A DNA stretch of 64,000 nt from Microbacterium mitrae. Its GTDB lineage: Bacteria > Actinomycetota > Actinomycetes > Actinomycetales > Microbacteriaceae. The notes under the pieces were generated by a model. That model was not told where the DNA came from. It did no database searches and worked only from the letters and a program-made list of their open reading frames with translations. The DNA lies in NCBI RefSeq assembly GCF_008017445.1, contig NZ_VRSW01000002.1, positions 434,001-498,000 of the forward strand, read 5' to 3'. Made by a program: the position numbers and the translations under genes. Positions 19,514 to 29,094 of this stretch are shown here, piece by piece (the stretch's first letter is position 1; the number at the start of each line of letters is the position of its first letter).

Positions 19514-21207
19514 TGGCTACCTCGGGAATGCCTCCGCGCCAGGCAGCTCTGCTGAGCTCGTCGCGTGTTGAGCAAAAGGGCAACGTGCTGGTCAAGTGGA
19601 TCACCTCCACCGACCACAAGACGATCGGGTACATGTACCTCATCGCCTCCGTGATGTTCTTCCTCCTCGGCGGTGTGATGGCCCTCATCATCCGCGCAGA
19701 GCTCTTCGCTCCCGGCATGCAGATCGTGCCAACGAAGGAACAGTACAACCAGCTGTTCACCATGCACGGCACGATCATGCTCCTCATGTTCGCGACCCCG
19801 CTGTTTGCTGGTTTTGCTAACGCAATCCTGCCGTTGCAGCTCGGTGCACCGGACGTGGCGTTCCCGCGTCTGAACGCATTTGCGCTCTGGCTGTTCCTGT
19901 TCGGCTCGCTCATCGCTGTGGCCGGCTACCTCACCCCGTCGGGTGCAGCATCGTTCGGTTGGTTCGCATATCAACCGCTCGCGAACGCATCATTCTCGCC
20001 GGGCGCCGGAGGTAACCTCTGGATGGTCGGTCTGGGTATGAGCGGTTTCGGTACCATCCTCGGTGCCGTGAACTTCATCACGACGATCATCACGATGCGC
20101 GCACCGGGTATGACGATGTGGCGTATGCCGATCTTCGCCTGGAACACGCTGGTCACCAGCCTCCTCATCCTGATGGCGTTCCCCGTTCTGGCGGCAGCGA
20201 TGTTCGCTGCGGCATCAGACCGCATTCTCGGTTCGCACATCTACGACCCGGCCAACGGTGGAGTTCTGCTGTGGCAGCACCTGTTCTGGTTCTTCGGTCA
20301 CCCTGAGGTGTACATCATTGCGCTGCCGTTCTTCGGTATCGTGTCGGAGATCTTCCCGGTCTTCAGCCGCAAGCCGATCTTCGGTTACAAGACGCTGGTG
20401 TACGCAACGATCGCCATTGCAACCCTCTCCGTCGCTGTGTGGGCTCACCACATGTATGTGACCGGCGCCGTCCTGCTACCCTTCTTCGCGTTGATGACGA
20501 TGCTGATCGCTGTGCCTACCGGTGTGAAGATCTTCAACTGGATCGGAACCATGTGGCGAGGCTCCGTCACCTTCGAAACCCCAATGGTCTTTGCCCTCGG
20601 CTTCCTGGTGTCGTTCGTCTTCGGTGGTCTGACCGGTGTCATCCTGGCTTCGCCGCCGCTTGACTTCCACCTCAGTGACTCGTACTTCGTGGTTGCACAC
20701 TTCCACTACGTCGTCTTCGGAACCGTTGTGTTCGCGATGTTCGCCGGCTTCTACTTCTGGTGGCCGAAGTGGACGGGCAAGATGCTCAACGAGCGCCTCG
20801 GTTACGTTCACTTCTGGATGCTGTTCATCGGCTTCCACATGACGTTCCTCGTTCAGCACTGGCTGGGTGTCGACGGTATGCCGCGTCGTTACGCGGACTT
20901 CGCTGAGGCCGACGGATGGACCTGGGGCAACCAGCTCTCGACCGTGGGTGCGATCATCCTCGGTGCGTCGATGATTCCGTTCTTCCTGAACGTGTGGATC
21001 ACGCAGCGCACCGCTCCTAAGGTCACGGTCAACGACCCGTGGGGTTACGGCGGATCGCTCGAGTGGGCAACAAGCTGCCCGCCGCCGCGCCACAACTTCA
21101 CGTCGATTCCGCGCATCCGTTCGGAGCGTCCGGCCTTCGACCTGAACCACCCTGAGGCAGCTCCTGCGGGCGCTGTCCTCGCCGAAACGCGTGGAGAGGC
21201 CAAGTAA
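19513..21207 (+). CDS. ctaD: Cytochrome c oxidase subunit I
   Basis: Catalytic 12-helix subunit of 564 aa. Visible heme and copper ligands include MHGTIMLLM (low-spin heme His), [15 protein letters not shown] (CuB His and the cross-linked Tyr region), HHMYVTG (CuB His pair) and HFHYVVFG (heme a3 and low-spin His). The C-terminal extension is soluble and ends LAETRGEAK. It is cotranscribed with ctaC and ctaF. Confidence 0.98.
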   Translation: MATSGMPPRQAALLSSSRVEQKGNVLVKWITSTDHKTIGYMYLIASVMFFLLGGVMALIIRAELFAPGMQIVPTKEQYNQLFTMHGTIMLLMFATPLFAGFANAILPLQLGAPDVAFPRLNAFALWLFLFGSLIAVAGYLTPSGAASFGWFAYQPLANASFSPGAGGNLWMVGLGMSGFGTILGAVNFITTIITMRAPGMTMWRMPIFAWNTLVTSLLILMAFPVLAAAMFAAASDRILGSHIYDPANGGVLLWQHLFWFFGHPEVYIIALPFFGIVSEIFPVFSRKPIFGYKTLVYATIAIATLSVAVWAHHMYVTGAVLLPFFALMTMLIAVPTGVKIFNWIGTMWRGSVTFETPMVFALGFLVSFVFGGLTGVILASPPLDFHLSDSYFVVAHFHYVVFGTVVFAMFAGFYFWWPKWTGKMLNERLGYVHFWMLFIGFHMTFLVQHWLGVDGMPRRYADFAEADGWTWGNQLSTVGAIILGASMIPFFLNVWITQRTAPKVTVNDPWGYGGSLEWATSCPPPRHNFTSIPRIRSERPAFDLNHPEAAPAGAVLAETRGEAK

Positions 21208-21208
21208 C

Positions 21209-21643
21209 GTGAAGAGCAATATCGTTCTTTGGTGGATCATTGCGATCTTCTTCGCCCTCGTCGGTGTTATCTACACCGCGTGGAACATCCTGGCTCACCC
21301 GAACCTGCCGCTGGTCAACCAGATTGAATGGGTCGGCACCACCGCCCTGTTCTTCACGGCGGCGATGGGCGCGATGGTCGGCATCTACCTGATGCGCGTG
21401 TACAAGCACCAGGGCGGCGAACTGCCGGAAGACATTCTGACGGCAGACATCGACGACGGTGACCCCGAGATCGGTGAGTTCAGCCCGTGGTCGTGGTGGC
21501 CGCTGGTACTCGCCTCATCGGCAGCGATCTTCCTGGTTGGTATGGCCGTCGGACACTTCCTCCTCCCGATCGGTGTCGCGGTCTTCGCGATCGCCATCGT
21601 CGGATGGGTGTACGAGTACTACCGCGGATACTTCGCGCGCTAA
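21209..21643 (+). CDS. ctaF: Cytochrome c oxidase subunit IV, actinobacterial type (CtaF)
   Basis: Small 144-aa subunit found only in actinobacterial oxidases. GTG 21209 sits 1 nt after the ctaD stop. It has four hydrophobic segments, starting VLWWIIAIFFALVGVIYTAW and ending VGWVYEYYRGYFAR, with an acidic loop (DIDDGDPEIGEFSPWSWWP) between the two pairs. Confidence 0.93.
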   Translation: MKSNIVLWWIIAIFFALVGVIYTAWNILAHPNLPLVNQIEWVGTTALFFTAAMGAMVGIYLMRVYKHQGGELPEDILTADIDDGDPEIGEFSPWSWWPLVLASSAAIFLVGMAVGHFLLPIGVAVFAIAIVGWVYEYYRGYFAR

Positions 21644-21649
21644 GACTGA

Positions 21650-21688
21650 GCAAAACGGGCCGCTCCCTTTCGGGGCGGCCCGTTTTGC
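21650..21688 (+). terminator. Terminator of the ctaCDF operon
   Basis: A perfect 14-bp stem GCAAAACGGGCCGC / GCGGCCCGTTTTGC (21650-21663, 21675-21688) begins 6 nt after the ctaF stop. Confidence 0.9.
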
Positions 21689-21707
21689 ATTCCCCTCATC
21701 ACCGCCG

Positions 21708-21770
21708 AAACACACTCTGGTCGGCGAAACACATGCGGCCGCGTGGTGTTTCGCCGACCAGAATGTGTCT
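21708..21770. repeat. 63-nt near-palindrome between ctaF and SRAP gene
   Basis: Arms at 21708-21732 and 21746-21770 match at 23 of 25 positions, sharing TCTGGTCGGCGAAACAC. The centre holds GCGGCCGC. It lies after the ctaF terminator and before the stop of the convergent SRAP gene. It has no T tract and is larger than a normal terminator, so it may be a dispersed intergenic repeat or a binding site. Confidence 0.85.
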
Positions 21771-21799
21771 CGCTGAACGGAGGAGCGGAACCAGGGAGG

Positions 21800-22513
21800 C
21801 TACTCGATGAGAGGTTCGATGAGCGCGGGGGAGTTGTTGCGTACGTTGCCGACGGCGCGGTCGACGCGGTACGCCTCCAGCAGCGTCTCCATGCCTTCTG
21901 CGGCATCGCTTGCGGCGTCGAGAATATCGCGAGGGTAGTCGACCGTTGGGTCGAGCCACGCGTCGGCGTAGTCGTCATCAACGAAGACCGGCATGCGGTC
22001 GTGAATGCTAGCGAGATTGCCCGTGGCTGAGCGAGTGAGGATCGAAAAGCTCAGCATCCAACGGTTGGGGTCATCGGCCGCAGCGGCCGGGTTTTTCCAC
22101 CATTCGTACAACCCGGCGAAGAAGAGCGGCGTGTGATCGGCCGGGCGAATGAAGTACGGCTGCTTTCCGTCTGCGGTCGTGTGCCACTCGTAGTAGCCGG
22201 TGACCGGAACAATGGCGCGGCGGTTCTCAAAGGCGCCGCGAAACGTCGGCTTGTCTTCGAGCTCTTCGGAGCGCGCATTGATGGCGCGAGGCCCGACGGA
22301 GGGGTCTTTTGCCCAACTCGGAACCAATCCCCACCGAGCCGGTTCTAACCGCCGCGTTGGTGGTTCCGTTTTTGCAGAATCCAGCACAATCGCGACGTGG
22401 TCGGTAGGTGCCACGTTATACGACGGCGCAGGGAGCTCTGCGGCCTCAAGATCTACCCGAAGCACGCCAACGAGCTCTGACCCGACATTTGCTACGACAA
22501 ATCGTCCGCACAT
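21800..22513 (-). CDS. SOS response-associated peptidase family protein (SRAP, YedK/HMCES-like)
   Basis: SRAP proteins form a covalent thiazolidine link to abasic sites in single-stranded DNA through Cys2 and protect them. This 237-aa protein begins MCGRFVVAN, so Cys2 is present. Conserved segments are RWGLVPSWAKD, INARSEELEDKPTFR, VPVTGYYEWH (active-site Glu) and IHDRMPVFV (active-site His). TAGGCT (complement of 22520-22525) ends 6 nt before the ATG, which suggests a leaderless mRNA. Confidence 0.93.
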   Translation of the reverse strand: MCGRFVVANVGSELVGVLRVDLEAAELPAPSYNVAPTDHVAIVLDSAKTEPPTRRLEPARWGLVPSWAKDPSVGPRAINARSEELEDKPTFRGAFENRRAIVPVTGYYEWHTTADGKQPYFIRPADHTPLFFAGLYEWWKNPAAAADDPNRWMLSFSILTRSATGNLASIHDRMPVFVDDDYADAWLDPTVDYPRDILDAASDAAEGMETLLEAYRVDRAVGNVRNNSPALIEPLIE

Positions 22514-22568
22514 GAGGCCAGCCTACGCCGAGCCTCCGACACCGTGTCGCGGCGCCAGACGCCAACGA

Positions 22569-23591
22569 CTAGCGGATGAGTCCCTCGTCCCGCAGTCGAT
22601 CAAGCAGCCCGGCGCCATCGGGTGCCGTCACCCACGGCGAGTCGGAATGATCATTCACCAGCGTGCGGCCGCCGGCCAGCACTGCCTGCGCGGGGGAGAG
22701 CCGGCGAATCGCGACGGCCGCGACATTCTCTGGGTGTTGCTTGGCGAATTCGGTGTAGATCTCATCGTCGTGTTGGCCGTCGTCTCCGATGAGTAGCCAT
22801 CGGATGTTCGGAAACTCTTCGGCGAGACGACTGAGGTTTCGCTGCTTGTGTTCGCGGCCAGACCGAAAGAAGCGATCGTGCGTTGGACCCCAGTCGGTCA
22901 GCAGCATGGCGCCCCGCGGAAACAGATGGCGACGCAAGAACCGCGAGAGCGTTGGCGCGATGTTCCACGCTCCCGTTGAGAGATAGATCATGGGGGAGCC
23001 GGGGTTCTCTCGAACCAGACGCTCCAACAGCACGGCCATTCCGGGCACAGGGAGGCGCGCGTGTTCGTCAATCACGAACGAGTTCCACGCCGCCACCATC
23101 GGGCGCGGCAGCGCGGTCACCATAACGGTGTCATCAACGTCGCTGAGAATGCCGAATCGTGCGTCGTTTGCGACGATGAGCACATGGGCCTCGACCGGAG
23201 GCTCGCCCTCGACGGACATGGTGATCTTTTGCCAGCCGGGAGGCAGCTTCGCCTTGACGACGAAGTCAATCACGCCGCCGCTATCGGCCGCGATCTCAAA
23301 CGATTCGTCGCCGACAGTGACGGTCACGAGCGAAAAACTCACCGGAATACCGGTGAAGCTGCGCCAGCCGCGCACGCTTTCCAGCTCGCCCTCTGGTGTT
23401 TGCCTGCGGGGCCGCACAATGAGAACTCGACCCAGTACGCGAACCCATTCTTCGCTGCCGTACCCAGGAAACGGCACGATCGTTGGTGTCTTGCCGCGCT
23501 TACGAGCACGACGTTCTCGCCAAGCGTGGTAGCGGCGTTCGAAACGGGCAAACCAGTTGATCTTGGGGTGTTCGGGGGACTGAGAGAACAT
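22569..23591 (-). CDS. App1-like phosphatase domain protein (DUF2183)
   Basis: A 340-aa protein related to the catalytic domain of yeast phosphatidate phosphatase App1. The HAD-type motif DVDDTVMVTALPRP is near residue 155. Later segments are PMIYLSTGAWNIAPTL and LLTDWGPT, then LIGDDGQHDDEIYTEF, which supplies the distal acidic residues. Start ATG 23591 with AGGAGGG just upstream. It follows the DedA gene by 5 nt, so the two are probably cotranscribed. Lipid or other phosphate substrates are possible. Confidence 0.88.
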   Translation of the reverse strand: MFSQSPEHPKINWFARFERRYHAWRERRARKRGKTPTIVPFPGYGSEEWVRVLGRVLIVRPRRQTPEGELESVRGWRSFTGIPVSFSLVTVTVGDESFEIAADSGGVIDFVVKAKLPPGWQKITMSVEGEPPVEAHVLIVANDARFGILSDVDDTVMVTALPRPMVAAWNSFVIDEHARLPVPGMAVLLERLVRENPGSPMIYLSTGAWNIAPTLSRFLRRHLFPRGAMLLTDWGPTHDRFFRSGREHKQRNLSRLAEEFPNIRWLLIGDDGQHDDEIYTEFAKQHPENVAAVAIRRLSPAQAVLAGGRTLVNDHSDSPWVTAPDGAGLLDRLRDEGLIR

Positions 23592-23596
23592 CCCTC

Positions 23597-24373
23597 CTAG
23601 TCTTTCACGTCTCTCGGACGGATGGGAGCGTCGGGATCCACTCCCATGGCCCGCAAATCGTCGTCTGCCTGCTCCGGCGTGATGCCGTCGTCCCCAATGA
23701 ACTCAACGTCTTCGATACGGGGCAGTTCGTCATCGGAGTCGCCGATATGGCGGCTCTCGCGTCGTTGCAACACCTTCTTGGCGACAAACACCGCGATCGC
23801 GAACACGATGATGATGCCGACAAACAGATACCCCGCCCAGTGCAGTTGCGAACTGAGCTGTTGATAGGTCTGGGCAGCGCCCGCGGCAACCGAGACGTAG
23901 AGCGTCGCCCACAGCGTGCACGCGGGCAACGTCCACGCGATGAAGCGGCGGTAGGTGAAGGTGCTCATGCCGACGGTGACCGGAACCAGGGAGTGCAGCA
24001 CCGGCAGAAAGCGGGAGATAAAGATGGCGGGGCCGCCGCGACGTTGCAAATAGACCTCGGCGCGCACCCAGTTTTTCTCGCCAATTTTGCGCCCCAACCA
24101 GGTGGTGCGAATCTTGGGGCCAAGCCACCGCCCGAGCCAGAATCCAATCGATTCGCCGATCAGCGCACCGATGATCACGACAACGGCCAGGATGACCCCG
24201 TCGATCGGATCGCGAACGCCCATGGCGGCGGTGATGACGATAGTGTCGCCCGGAACCACGAGGCCGATGAGCACGCTGGTTTCGAGCATGATGGCGAGCC
24301 CAGCAAGGGAGGTGCGCAGGGCAGGATCGACGGATTGCACGAGCTCAATGAGCCAACCGACGATGTCGTTCAC
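23597..24373 (-). CDS. DedA family membrane protein
   Basis: A 258-aa polytopic protein of the DedA/SNARE-associated family. These are implicated in flipping undecaprenyl phosphate or other lipids and in membrane potential. The conserved parts are ETSVLIGLVVPGDTIVI, IGALIGESIGFWLGRWLG, and FISRFLPVLHSLVPVTVGMS. The last ~50 residues are charged. GTG 24373 is the likely start, with TAGGCT (complement of 24381-24386) 7 nt upstream. A longer frame reaching 24634 overlaps pabB and is not family-like. Confidence 0.9.
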   Translation of the reverse strand: MNDIVGWLIELVQSVDPALRTSLAGLAIMLETSVLIGLVVPGDTIVITAAMGVRDPIDGVILAVVVIIGALIGESIGFWLGRWLGPKIRTTWLGRKIGEKNWVRAEVYLQRRGGPAIFISRFLPVLHSLVPVTVGMSTFTYRRFIAWTLPACTLWATLYVSVAAGAAQTYQQLSSQLHWAGYLFVGIIIVFAIAVFVAKKVLQRRESRHIGDSDDELPRIEDVEFIGDDGITPEQADDDLRAMGVDPDAPIRPRDVKD

Positions 24374-24442
24374 ACCAGTGAGCCTAGAGCCTGGCGACTG
24401 GCAATGTGCGGGGCAGTTACCCAGAATCCGTAGAGTTGTGGC

Positions 24443-25753
24443 ATGCCGTCGAAGTTGAGTGCCGTCAGATTGCGCGGATGGGTCGCGCCCGACGCGCTGT
24501 TTCATGCGCGCGAGCGTCATGCTGACGTCGTGTTCTTCCTCGACGCCGGAACCGAGGCGAGCGCCGGGTGGAGCTACCTGGGTGTTGGTGAGCTCGGCGA
24601 TCTTGATGCCGCACTGAGCGTGACGGTGACCCATGCGTCACAGCCATGGCCTGCGGGCCCGTTTGCGGGCGGGTGGGTCATCTGGTTGGGCTACGATCAC
24701 GCCGCCGCGCGCGCTGGCGCCCCGACAGAGCAGCCAACACCGCGCGGCGTGGCTCTCAACGCCGACAACTTTCTCGCCTTCGATCACGCTTCACGTGCGG
24801 TGTGGGCTGTCGCTCCTGAAACCGAGGCAGTCACTTTCGCCGCCGCCGCCCAGCGCCGCCTTGACGCCGCTCCGATGGTTCCGGTCGTGGCGCGCGCCGA
24901 GCCTCACGAGGTATGCGAGCGCCAGTCGGCCCCCGAATATGCCGCGGCGATCGAGGCCTGCCGCGAGGCCATTCGCCAGGGCGACGCTTACCAGCTGTGC
25001 CTCACAACCCGCTTCACGGTGCCAGGCAATCACGATGCTGCCGATGTATTCTCCCGGCTGCGCGCAGCCACGCCATCGCATCATGCGGCGTACATTCGGG
25101 CGGGGGAGACGACCCTGGTTAGCGCGAGCCCGGAGCAGTTTCTTACGGTCGGTGCGGGACGCATCAGCACAAAGCCGATCAAGGGAACGCGACCGCGGGG
25201 GGCCACACCGGAAGACGATGAGAGGCTCGCGGCCGAACTATTGGCGAGCGAAAAAGAACGTGCTGAAAACGTCATGATCGTTGATCTGATGCGCAATGAC
25301 CTCTCTCGGGTCTGCACTCCTGGTTCCGTGCGCGTCGACAAACTCTGGCACGTCGAGTCGTATCGTGCGGTGCATCAGTTGGTGAGTACGGTGTCGGGTG
25401 AGCTGGCGCCCGGAACCACGATGGCGGCGGTGTTGGATGCGACGTTCCCAGCGGGGTCGATGACCGGGGCGCCGAAGCTGAGCGCCATGACGATCTTGCA
25501 CGGGCTCGAGCGTGAAGCGCGGGGCGTGTATTCCGGCTGTTTTGGCTGGATCGCACGTGACGGCTCTGCCGATCTCGCCATGGTTATCCGCACCGTGATG
25601 GTGGGCCCAGACGAAGCCTACGTCGGAGCCGGTGGCGGCATCACGTGGGGCTCTATTGCCGCCGATGAAGTGGCCGAGGTAGCCATCAAGGCCCGCGCGC
25701 CGCTGGCCGCCCTCGGGGCGCGCGTCGGGGCGGAGTGGGAGCGGGTTCGGTAG
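24443..25753 (+). CDS. pabB: Aminodeoxychorismate synthase component I (chorismate-binding)
   Basis: Converts chorismate to 4-amino-4-deoxychorismate for folate synthesis. The 436-aa protein has the family motifs SASPEQFL, IKGTRPRG, AENVMIVDLMRNDLSRVC, FPAGSMTGAPKLSAM and GAGGGITWGS. IKGTRPRG favours PabB over TrpE, but no amidotransferase partner gene is adjacent, so anthranilate synthase cannot be fully excluded. TAGAGT (24431-24436) lies 6 nt before the ATG. It is divergent from dedA with 69 nt between. Confidence 0.88.
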   Translation: MPSKLSAVRLRGWVAPDALFHARERHADVVFFLDAGTEASAGWSYLGVGELGDLDAALSVTVTHASQPWPAGPFAGGWVIWLGYDHAAARAGAPTEQPTPRGVALNADNFLAFDHASRAVWAVAPETEAVTFAAAAQRRLDAAPMVPVVARAEPHEVCERQSAPEYAAAIEACREAIRQGDAYQLCLTTRFTVPGNHDAADVFSRLRAATPSHHAAYIRAGETTLVSASPEQFLTVGAGRISTKPIKGTRPRGATPEDDERLAAELLASEKERAENVMIVDLMRNDLSRVCTPGSVRVDKLWHVESYRAVHQLVSTVSGELAPGTTMAAVLDATFPAGSMTGAPKLSAMTILHGLEREARGVYSGCFGWIARDGSADLAMVIRTVMVGPDEAYVGAGGGITWGSIAADEVAEVAIKARAPLAALGARVGAEWERVR

Positions 25754-25797
25754 GATAGTAGGACGCGTTTTTTGTTCTACTCTCTTGAGGAAGTACC

Positions 25798-28362
25798 GTG
25801 TCACAAGCTGCCCCCCTGGAATCCGCCGAGACTGGCATCGACCTGCATGCGATCGAGGCCAAGTGGCAGCGACTCTGGGCTGAGCAGCAGCCGTTTAATG
25901 CGGGTGGTGACGACGACACACGTCCACGCAAGTACGTGCTGGCGATGTTCCCCTACCCCTCGGGCGACCTGCACATGGGTCACGCGGAGAACTACCTGTA
26001 CTCCGACATTGTGGCGCGCTACTGGCGCCACCGCGGATACAACGTTCTGAACCCGATCGGCTGGGACTCGTTTGGCCTGCCGGCGGAGAACGCGGCAATC
26101 AAGCGCGGCGCCGATCCGAAGGCGTGGACGTACGCGAACATTGAGCAGCAGAAGACGGGCTTCAAGCGTTATGGCGTGTCGTTCGACTGGACGCGCGAGC
26201 TGCACACGTCTGACCCGGAGTACTACCACTGGAACCAGTGGTTGTTTCAGGTGATGTTTGACCGTGGCCTGGCCTACCGCAAGGAGTCGGCCGTCAACTG
26301 GTGCCCGAACGACCAGACGGTGCTGGCCAACGAGCAAGTTGTCGACGGACTGTGCGAGCGATGCGGCACGCCGGTGGTAAAGAAGAAGCTGACGCAGTGG
26401 TACTTCAAGATCACCGACTACGCTGACCGCCTGCTGGACGACCTGAACCAGTTGGAGGGTCGCTGGCCCAGCAAGGTGCTGCAGATGCAGCGCAACTGGA
26501 TCGGCCGCTCGCAGGGCGCCGACATTGACTTTGAAATCGAAGGCCGCGCAGACAAGGTCACGGTCTTCTCGACCCGCCCAGACACGCTGCACGGCGCGAC
26601 GTTCTTTGTGGTCGCCCCCGACTCAGATTTGGCTGCAGAATTGGCTGCTGGGGCCGATGCCGATGTTCGTATGCGTTTTCAGGCATATCTCGAAGAGGTC
26701 GGTCGGCACAGCGAGATTGAGCGTCAGTCGACGGATCGCCCGAAGACCGGCGTCTTCTTGGGGCGCTACGCCATCAACCCGGTCAACGGTGAAAAAATGC
26801 CGATCTGGGCTGCCGACTACGTGCTGGCCGATTACGGTCACGGCGCGGTGATGGCCGTGCCCGCGCACGACCAGCGCGACCTGGGCTTTGCTCGCGCGTT
26901 TGATTTGCCCGTCAAGGTTGTTGTCGACACCACCGCACCGATCACCGGCGCGATTCAGGTCGTTGACCCTGATGACCTCGACGCCGTTGCTGCTTCGATT
27001 GCGGAGCTGAATCCGGCCAAGACGGGTGTTGCGCTGACCGGTGAGGGTCGCATGATCAACTCGGGTTCGCTGAACGGCCTGAGCAAGCGCACGGCTATCG
27101 AGCGCATCGTTGCCGAGCTGGAGGCGAACGGCGGCGGCCGCGCAACCACGACGTTCCGCCTGCGCGACTGGTTGATTTCGCGCCAGCGTTTCTGGGGAAC
27201 TCCTATTCCCATGATTCACACCGAAGACGGTCGCCTGGAAAAGGTTCCGGCAGACCAGTTGCCGGTGCGTCTGCCGAGCGCTGCGGGCCTTGACCTCAAG
27301 CCCAAGGGCACGTCGCCGCTGGGCGGCGCTACCGAGTGGGTCAACACGATCGACCCGGTGACCGGGGAGCCTGCGCTGCGAGACCCCGACACCATGGACA
27401 CGTTTGTCGACTCCTCGTGGTACTTCCTGCGGTTCCTGAACCCGAACGACGCCACGCAGGCGTTCGATCCGGCTGAGGCCGCCAAGTGGGCGCCGGTCGA
27501 TCACTACATCGGTGGCGTCGAGCACGCGATTTTGCACCTGCTGTACGCACGCTTCATCACCAAGGTGCTGTTTGACCTGGGCTACGTCGACTTCACTGAG
27601 CCGTTCACCAGCCTGATTAACCAGGGCATGGTGATTCTGGACGGCACGAAGATGTCGAAGTCGAAGGGCAACCTGGTGTTGTTCAACGACGAGCTCGAAG
27701 CCAACGGTGCCGACGTGTTGCGCACCGCACTGGCGTTCGCCGGGCCGGTTGAAGACGATAAGGATTGGAAGGACGTCTCGACCACCGGCGCGTTCAAGTT
27801 CCTCTCCCGCGCTATGCGTATTGCGCGCGAAGTTTCATCGCCTGTGGATGTTGTCTTTGCCGACGGTGACACCGCGCTTCGCCGCGCCACGCACAAGGTG
27901 TGGGCAGAGGTTCCGGCGCTCGTTGAACAGACGAAGTTCAACGTTGTTGTCGCGCGCCTGATGGAGCTGGTGAACGTAACCCGCAAGACGATCGATTCGG
28001 GTGCGGGCGCTGCTGACCCGGCCGTGCGCGAAGCCGCAGAAGCGATTGCTCTGGTGCTGGATCTCATCGCGCCGCACACCGCAGAAGAAATGTGGCACGT
28101 GCTGGGTCACGAAGGGTTCGCGGGCCTTGCTGCTTGGCGCAATGCCGACCCGGCGCTGCTGATCGAAGACACCGCAACGTGCGTCGTTCAGGTCAACGGC
28201 AAGGTGCGTTCGCAGCTCGAAGTGCCGACGAAGATTTCGGCAGAAGAGCTCGAGGCGCTGGCTCGTGCCGACGAAAAGACCATCCGAGCAATCGGCGACG
28301 CCGAGATCATCAAGGTGATCGTCCGCGCCCCGAAGATCGTGAATTTCGCCGTCAAGGCATAG
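25798..28362 (+). CDS. leuS: Leucyl-tRNA synthetase
   Basis: Class I synthetase of 854 aa. GTG 25798 follows GAGGAAG. The HIGH-type motif is [13 protein letters not shown] near residue 55. A zinc-like cluster occurs in ETR CERCGTP-type sequence ([13 protein letters not shown]). The CP1 editing domain follows with [13 protein letters not shown] and [13 protein letters not shown]. The KMSKS loop is KMSKSKGN. The C-terminal anticodon and tRNA-binding domains are complete. Confidence 0.97.
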   Translation: MSQAAPLESAETGIDLHAIEAKWQRLWAEQQPFNAGGDDDTRPRKYVLAMFPYPSGDLHMGHAENYLYSDIVARYWRHRGYNVLNPIGWDSFGLPAENAAIKRGADPKAWTYANIEQQKTGFKRYGVSFDWTRELHTSDPEYYHWNQWLFQVMFDRGLAYRKESAVNWCPNDQTVLANEQVVDGLCERCGTPVVKKKLTQWYFKITDYADRLLDDLNQLEGRWPSKVLQMQRNWIGRSQGADIDFEIEGRADKVTVFSTRPDTLHGATFFVVAPDSDLAAELAAGADADVRMRFQAYLEEVGRHSEIERQSTDRPKTGVFLGRYAINPVNGEKMPIWAADYVLADYGHGAVMAVPAHDQRDLGFARAFDLPVKVVVDTTAPITGAIQVVDPDDLDAVAASIAELNPAKTGVALTGEGRMINSGSLNGLSKRTAIERIVAELEANGGGRATTTFRLRDWLISRQRFWGTPIPMIHTEDGRLEKVPADQLPVRLPSAAGLDLKPKGTSPLGGATEWVNTIDPVTGEPALRDPDTMDTFVDSSWYFLRFLNPNDATQAFDPAEAAKWAPVDHYIGGVEHAILHLLYARFITKVLFDLGYVDFTEPFTSLINQGMVILDGTKMSKSKGNLVLFNDELEANGADVLRTALAFAGPVEDDKDWKDVSTTGAFKFLSRAMRIAREVSSPVDVVFADGDTALRRATHKVWAEVPALVEQTKFNVVVARLMELVNVTRKTIDSGAGAADPAVREAAEAIALVLDLIAPHTAEEMWHVLGHEGFAGLAAWRNADPALLIEDTATCVVQVNGKVRSQLEVPTKISAEELEALARADEKTIRAIGDAEIIKVIVRAPKIVNFAVKA

Positions 28363-28368
28363 GTTCTT

Positions 28369-28409
28369 CGCCGAAGGCCCTGAGTTCGATTTGCTCGGGG
28401 CCTTCGGCG
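28369..28409 (+). terminator. Terminator after leuS
   Basis: CGCCGAAGGCCC (28369-28380) pairs with GGGCCTTCGGCG (28398-28409). It begins 7 nt after the leuS stop. The T tract is weak. Confidence 0.8.
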
Positions 28410-28508
28410 TGTGCCGTTTCTTCCTCCCCAGCCGCACGGATTGGTGGTTCCGGAACCAGGGGCTGGGGATAGCGCAACCGAGCGGTCGCGGGCGTCTAGC
28501 GTTGCGGC

Positions 28509-29093
28509 ATGCCGGAGTTGGAGAAACCTCGCGCGCATCGGGCGCTTCGCATCGGAATCGGTGCCGCGCTCGTCGTGATTGTCGGCGTTTTCGCCATCGT
28601 GGTCGGCATGGGTGTGGTGCGGTCGGCGGGTGAGCAAGTGGTGTCGGTGCCGTTGGCCGGCGCGACCGCTGCTCCGCTGTACGTTGACGTGCAGGGCGCC
28701 GTGGTGACACCGGGCGTGTACGTCTTGGAGGCCGACGCGCGGGTGGTGGACGCAGTGACGGCTGCGGGCGGGTTTCGCGACGACGCAAACTCTTCAGGCA
28801 TCAACCTCGCACGTCTCGTGATCGATGGGGAGCAACTCGTCGTGCCGACCCTGAGCGCCGAGGGTGGTGCAGGCGCGGCGGGCGAAACGATCGACGATGG
28901 GTTGATCAATATCAACGCTGCGACGGCTGCTGAGCTCGAAGAATTGCCGCGCATCGGGGAGGCGTTGGCCTCTCGCATTGTGGCGTGGCGCGAAGAGAAC
29001 GGCCCGTTTCGGAGCGTTGATGACCTCGGCAACGTGTCTGGCATTGGCGAGAAGATGCTGGAGACGCTGCGCCCACTGGTGAAGGTGGGTTGA
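28509..29093 (+). CDS. comEA: ComEA-like DNA-binding competence protein
   Basis: Membrane-anchored dsDNA receptor of 194 aa. One membrane helix lies at about residues 15-36 (IGIGAALVVIVGVFAIVVG). A SLBB domain (VDVQGAVVTPGVYVL) follows, then two helix-hairpin-helix motifs (NINAATAAELEELPRIGEA and NVSGIGEKMLETL). TAGCGT (28497-28502) ends 6 nt before the ATG, so a leaderless start is likely. comEC begins 1 nt after the stop. Whether the organism takes up DNA naturally is not shown. Confidence 0.93.
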   Translation: MPELEKPRAHRALRIGIGAALVVIVGVFAIVVGMGVVRSAGEQVVSVPLAGATAAPLYVDVQGAVVTPGVYVLEADARVVDAVTAAGGFRDDANSSGINLARLVIDGEQLVVPTLSAEGGAGAAGETIDDGLININAATAAELEELPRIGEALASRIVAWREENGPFRSVDDLGNVSGIGEKMLETLRPLVKVG

Positions 29094-29094
29094 G

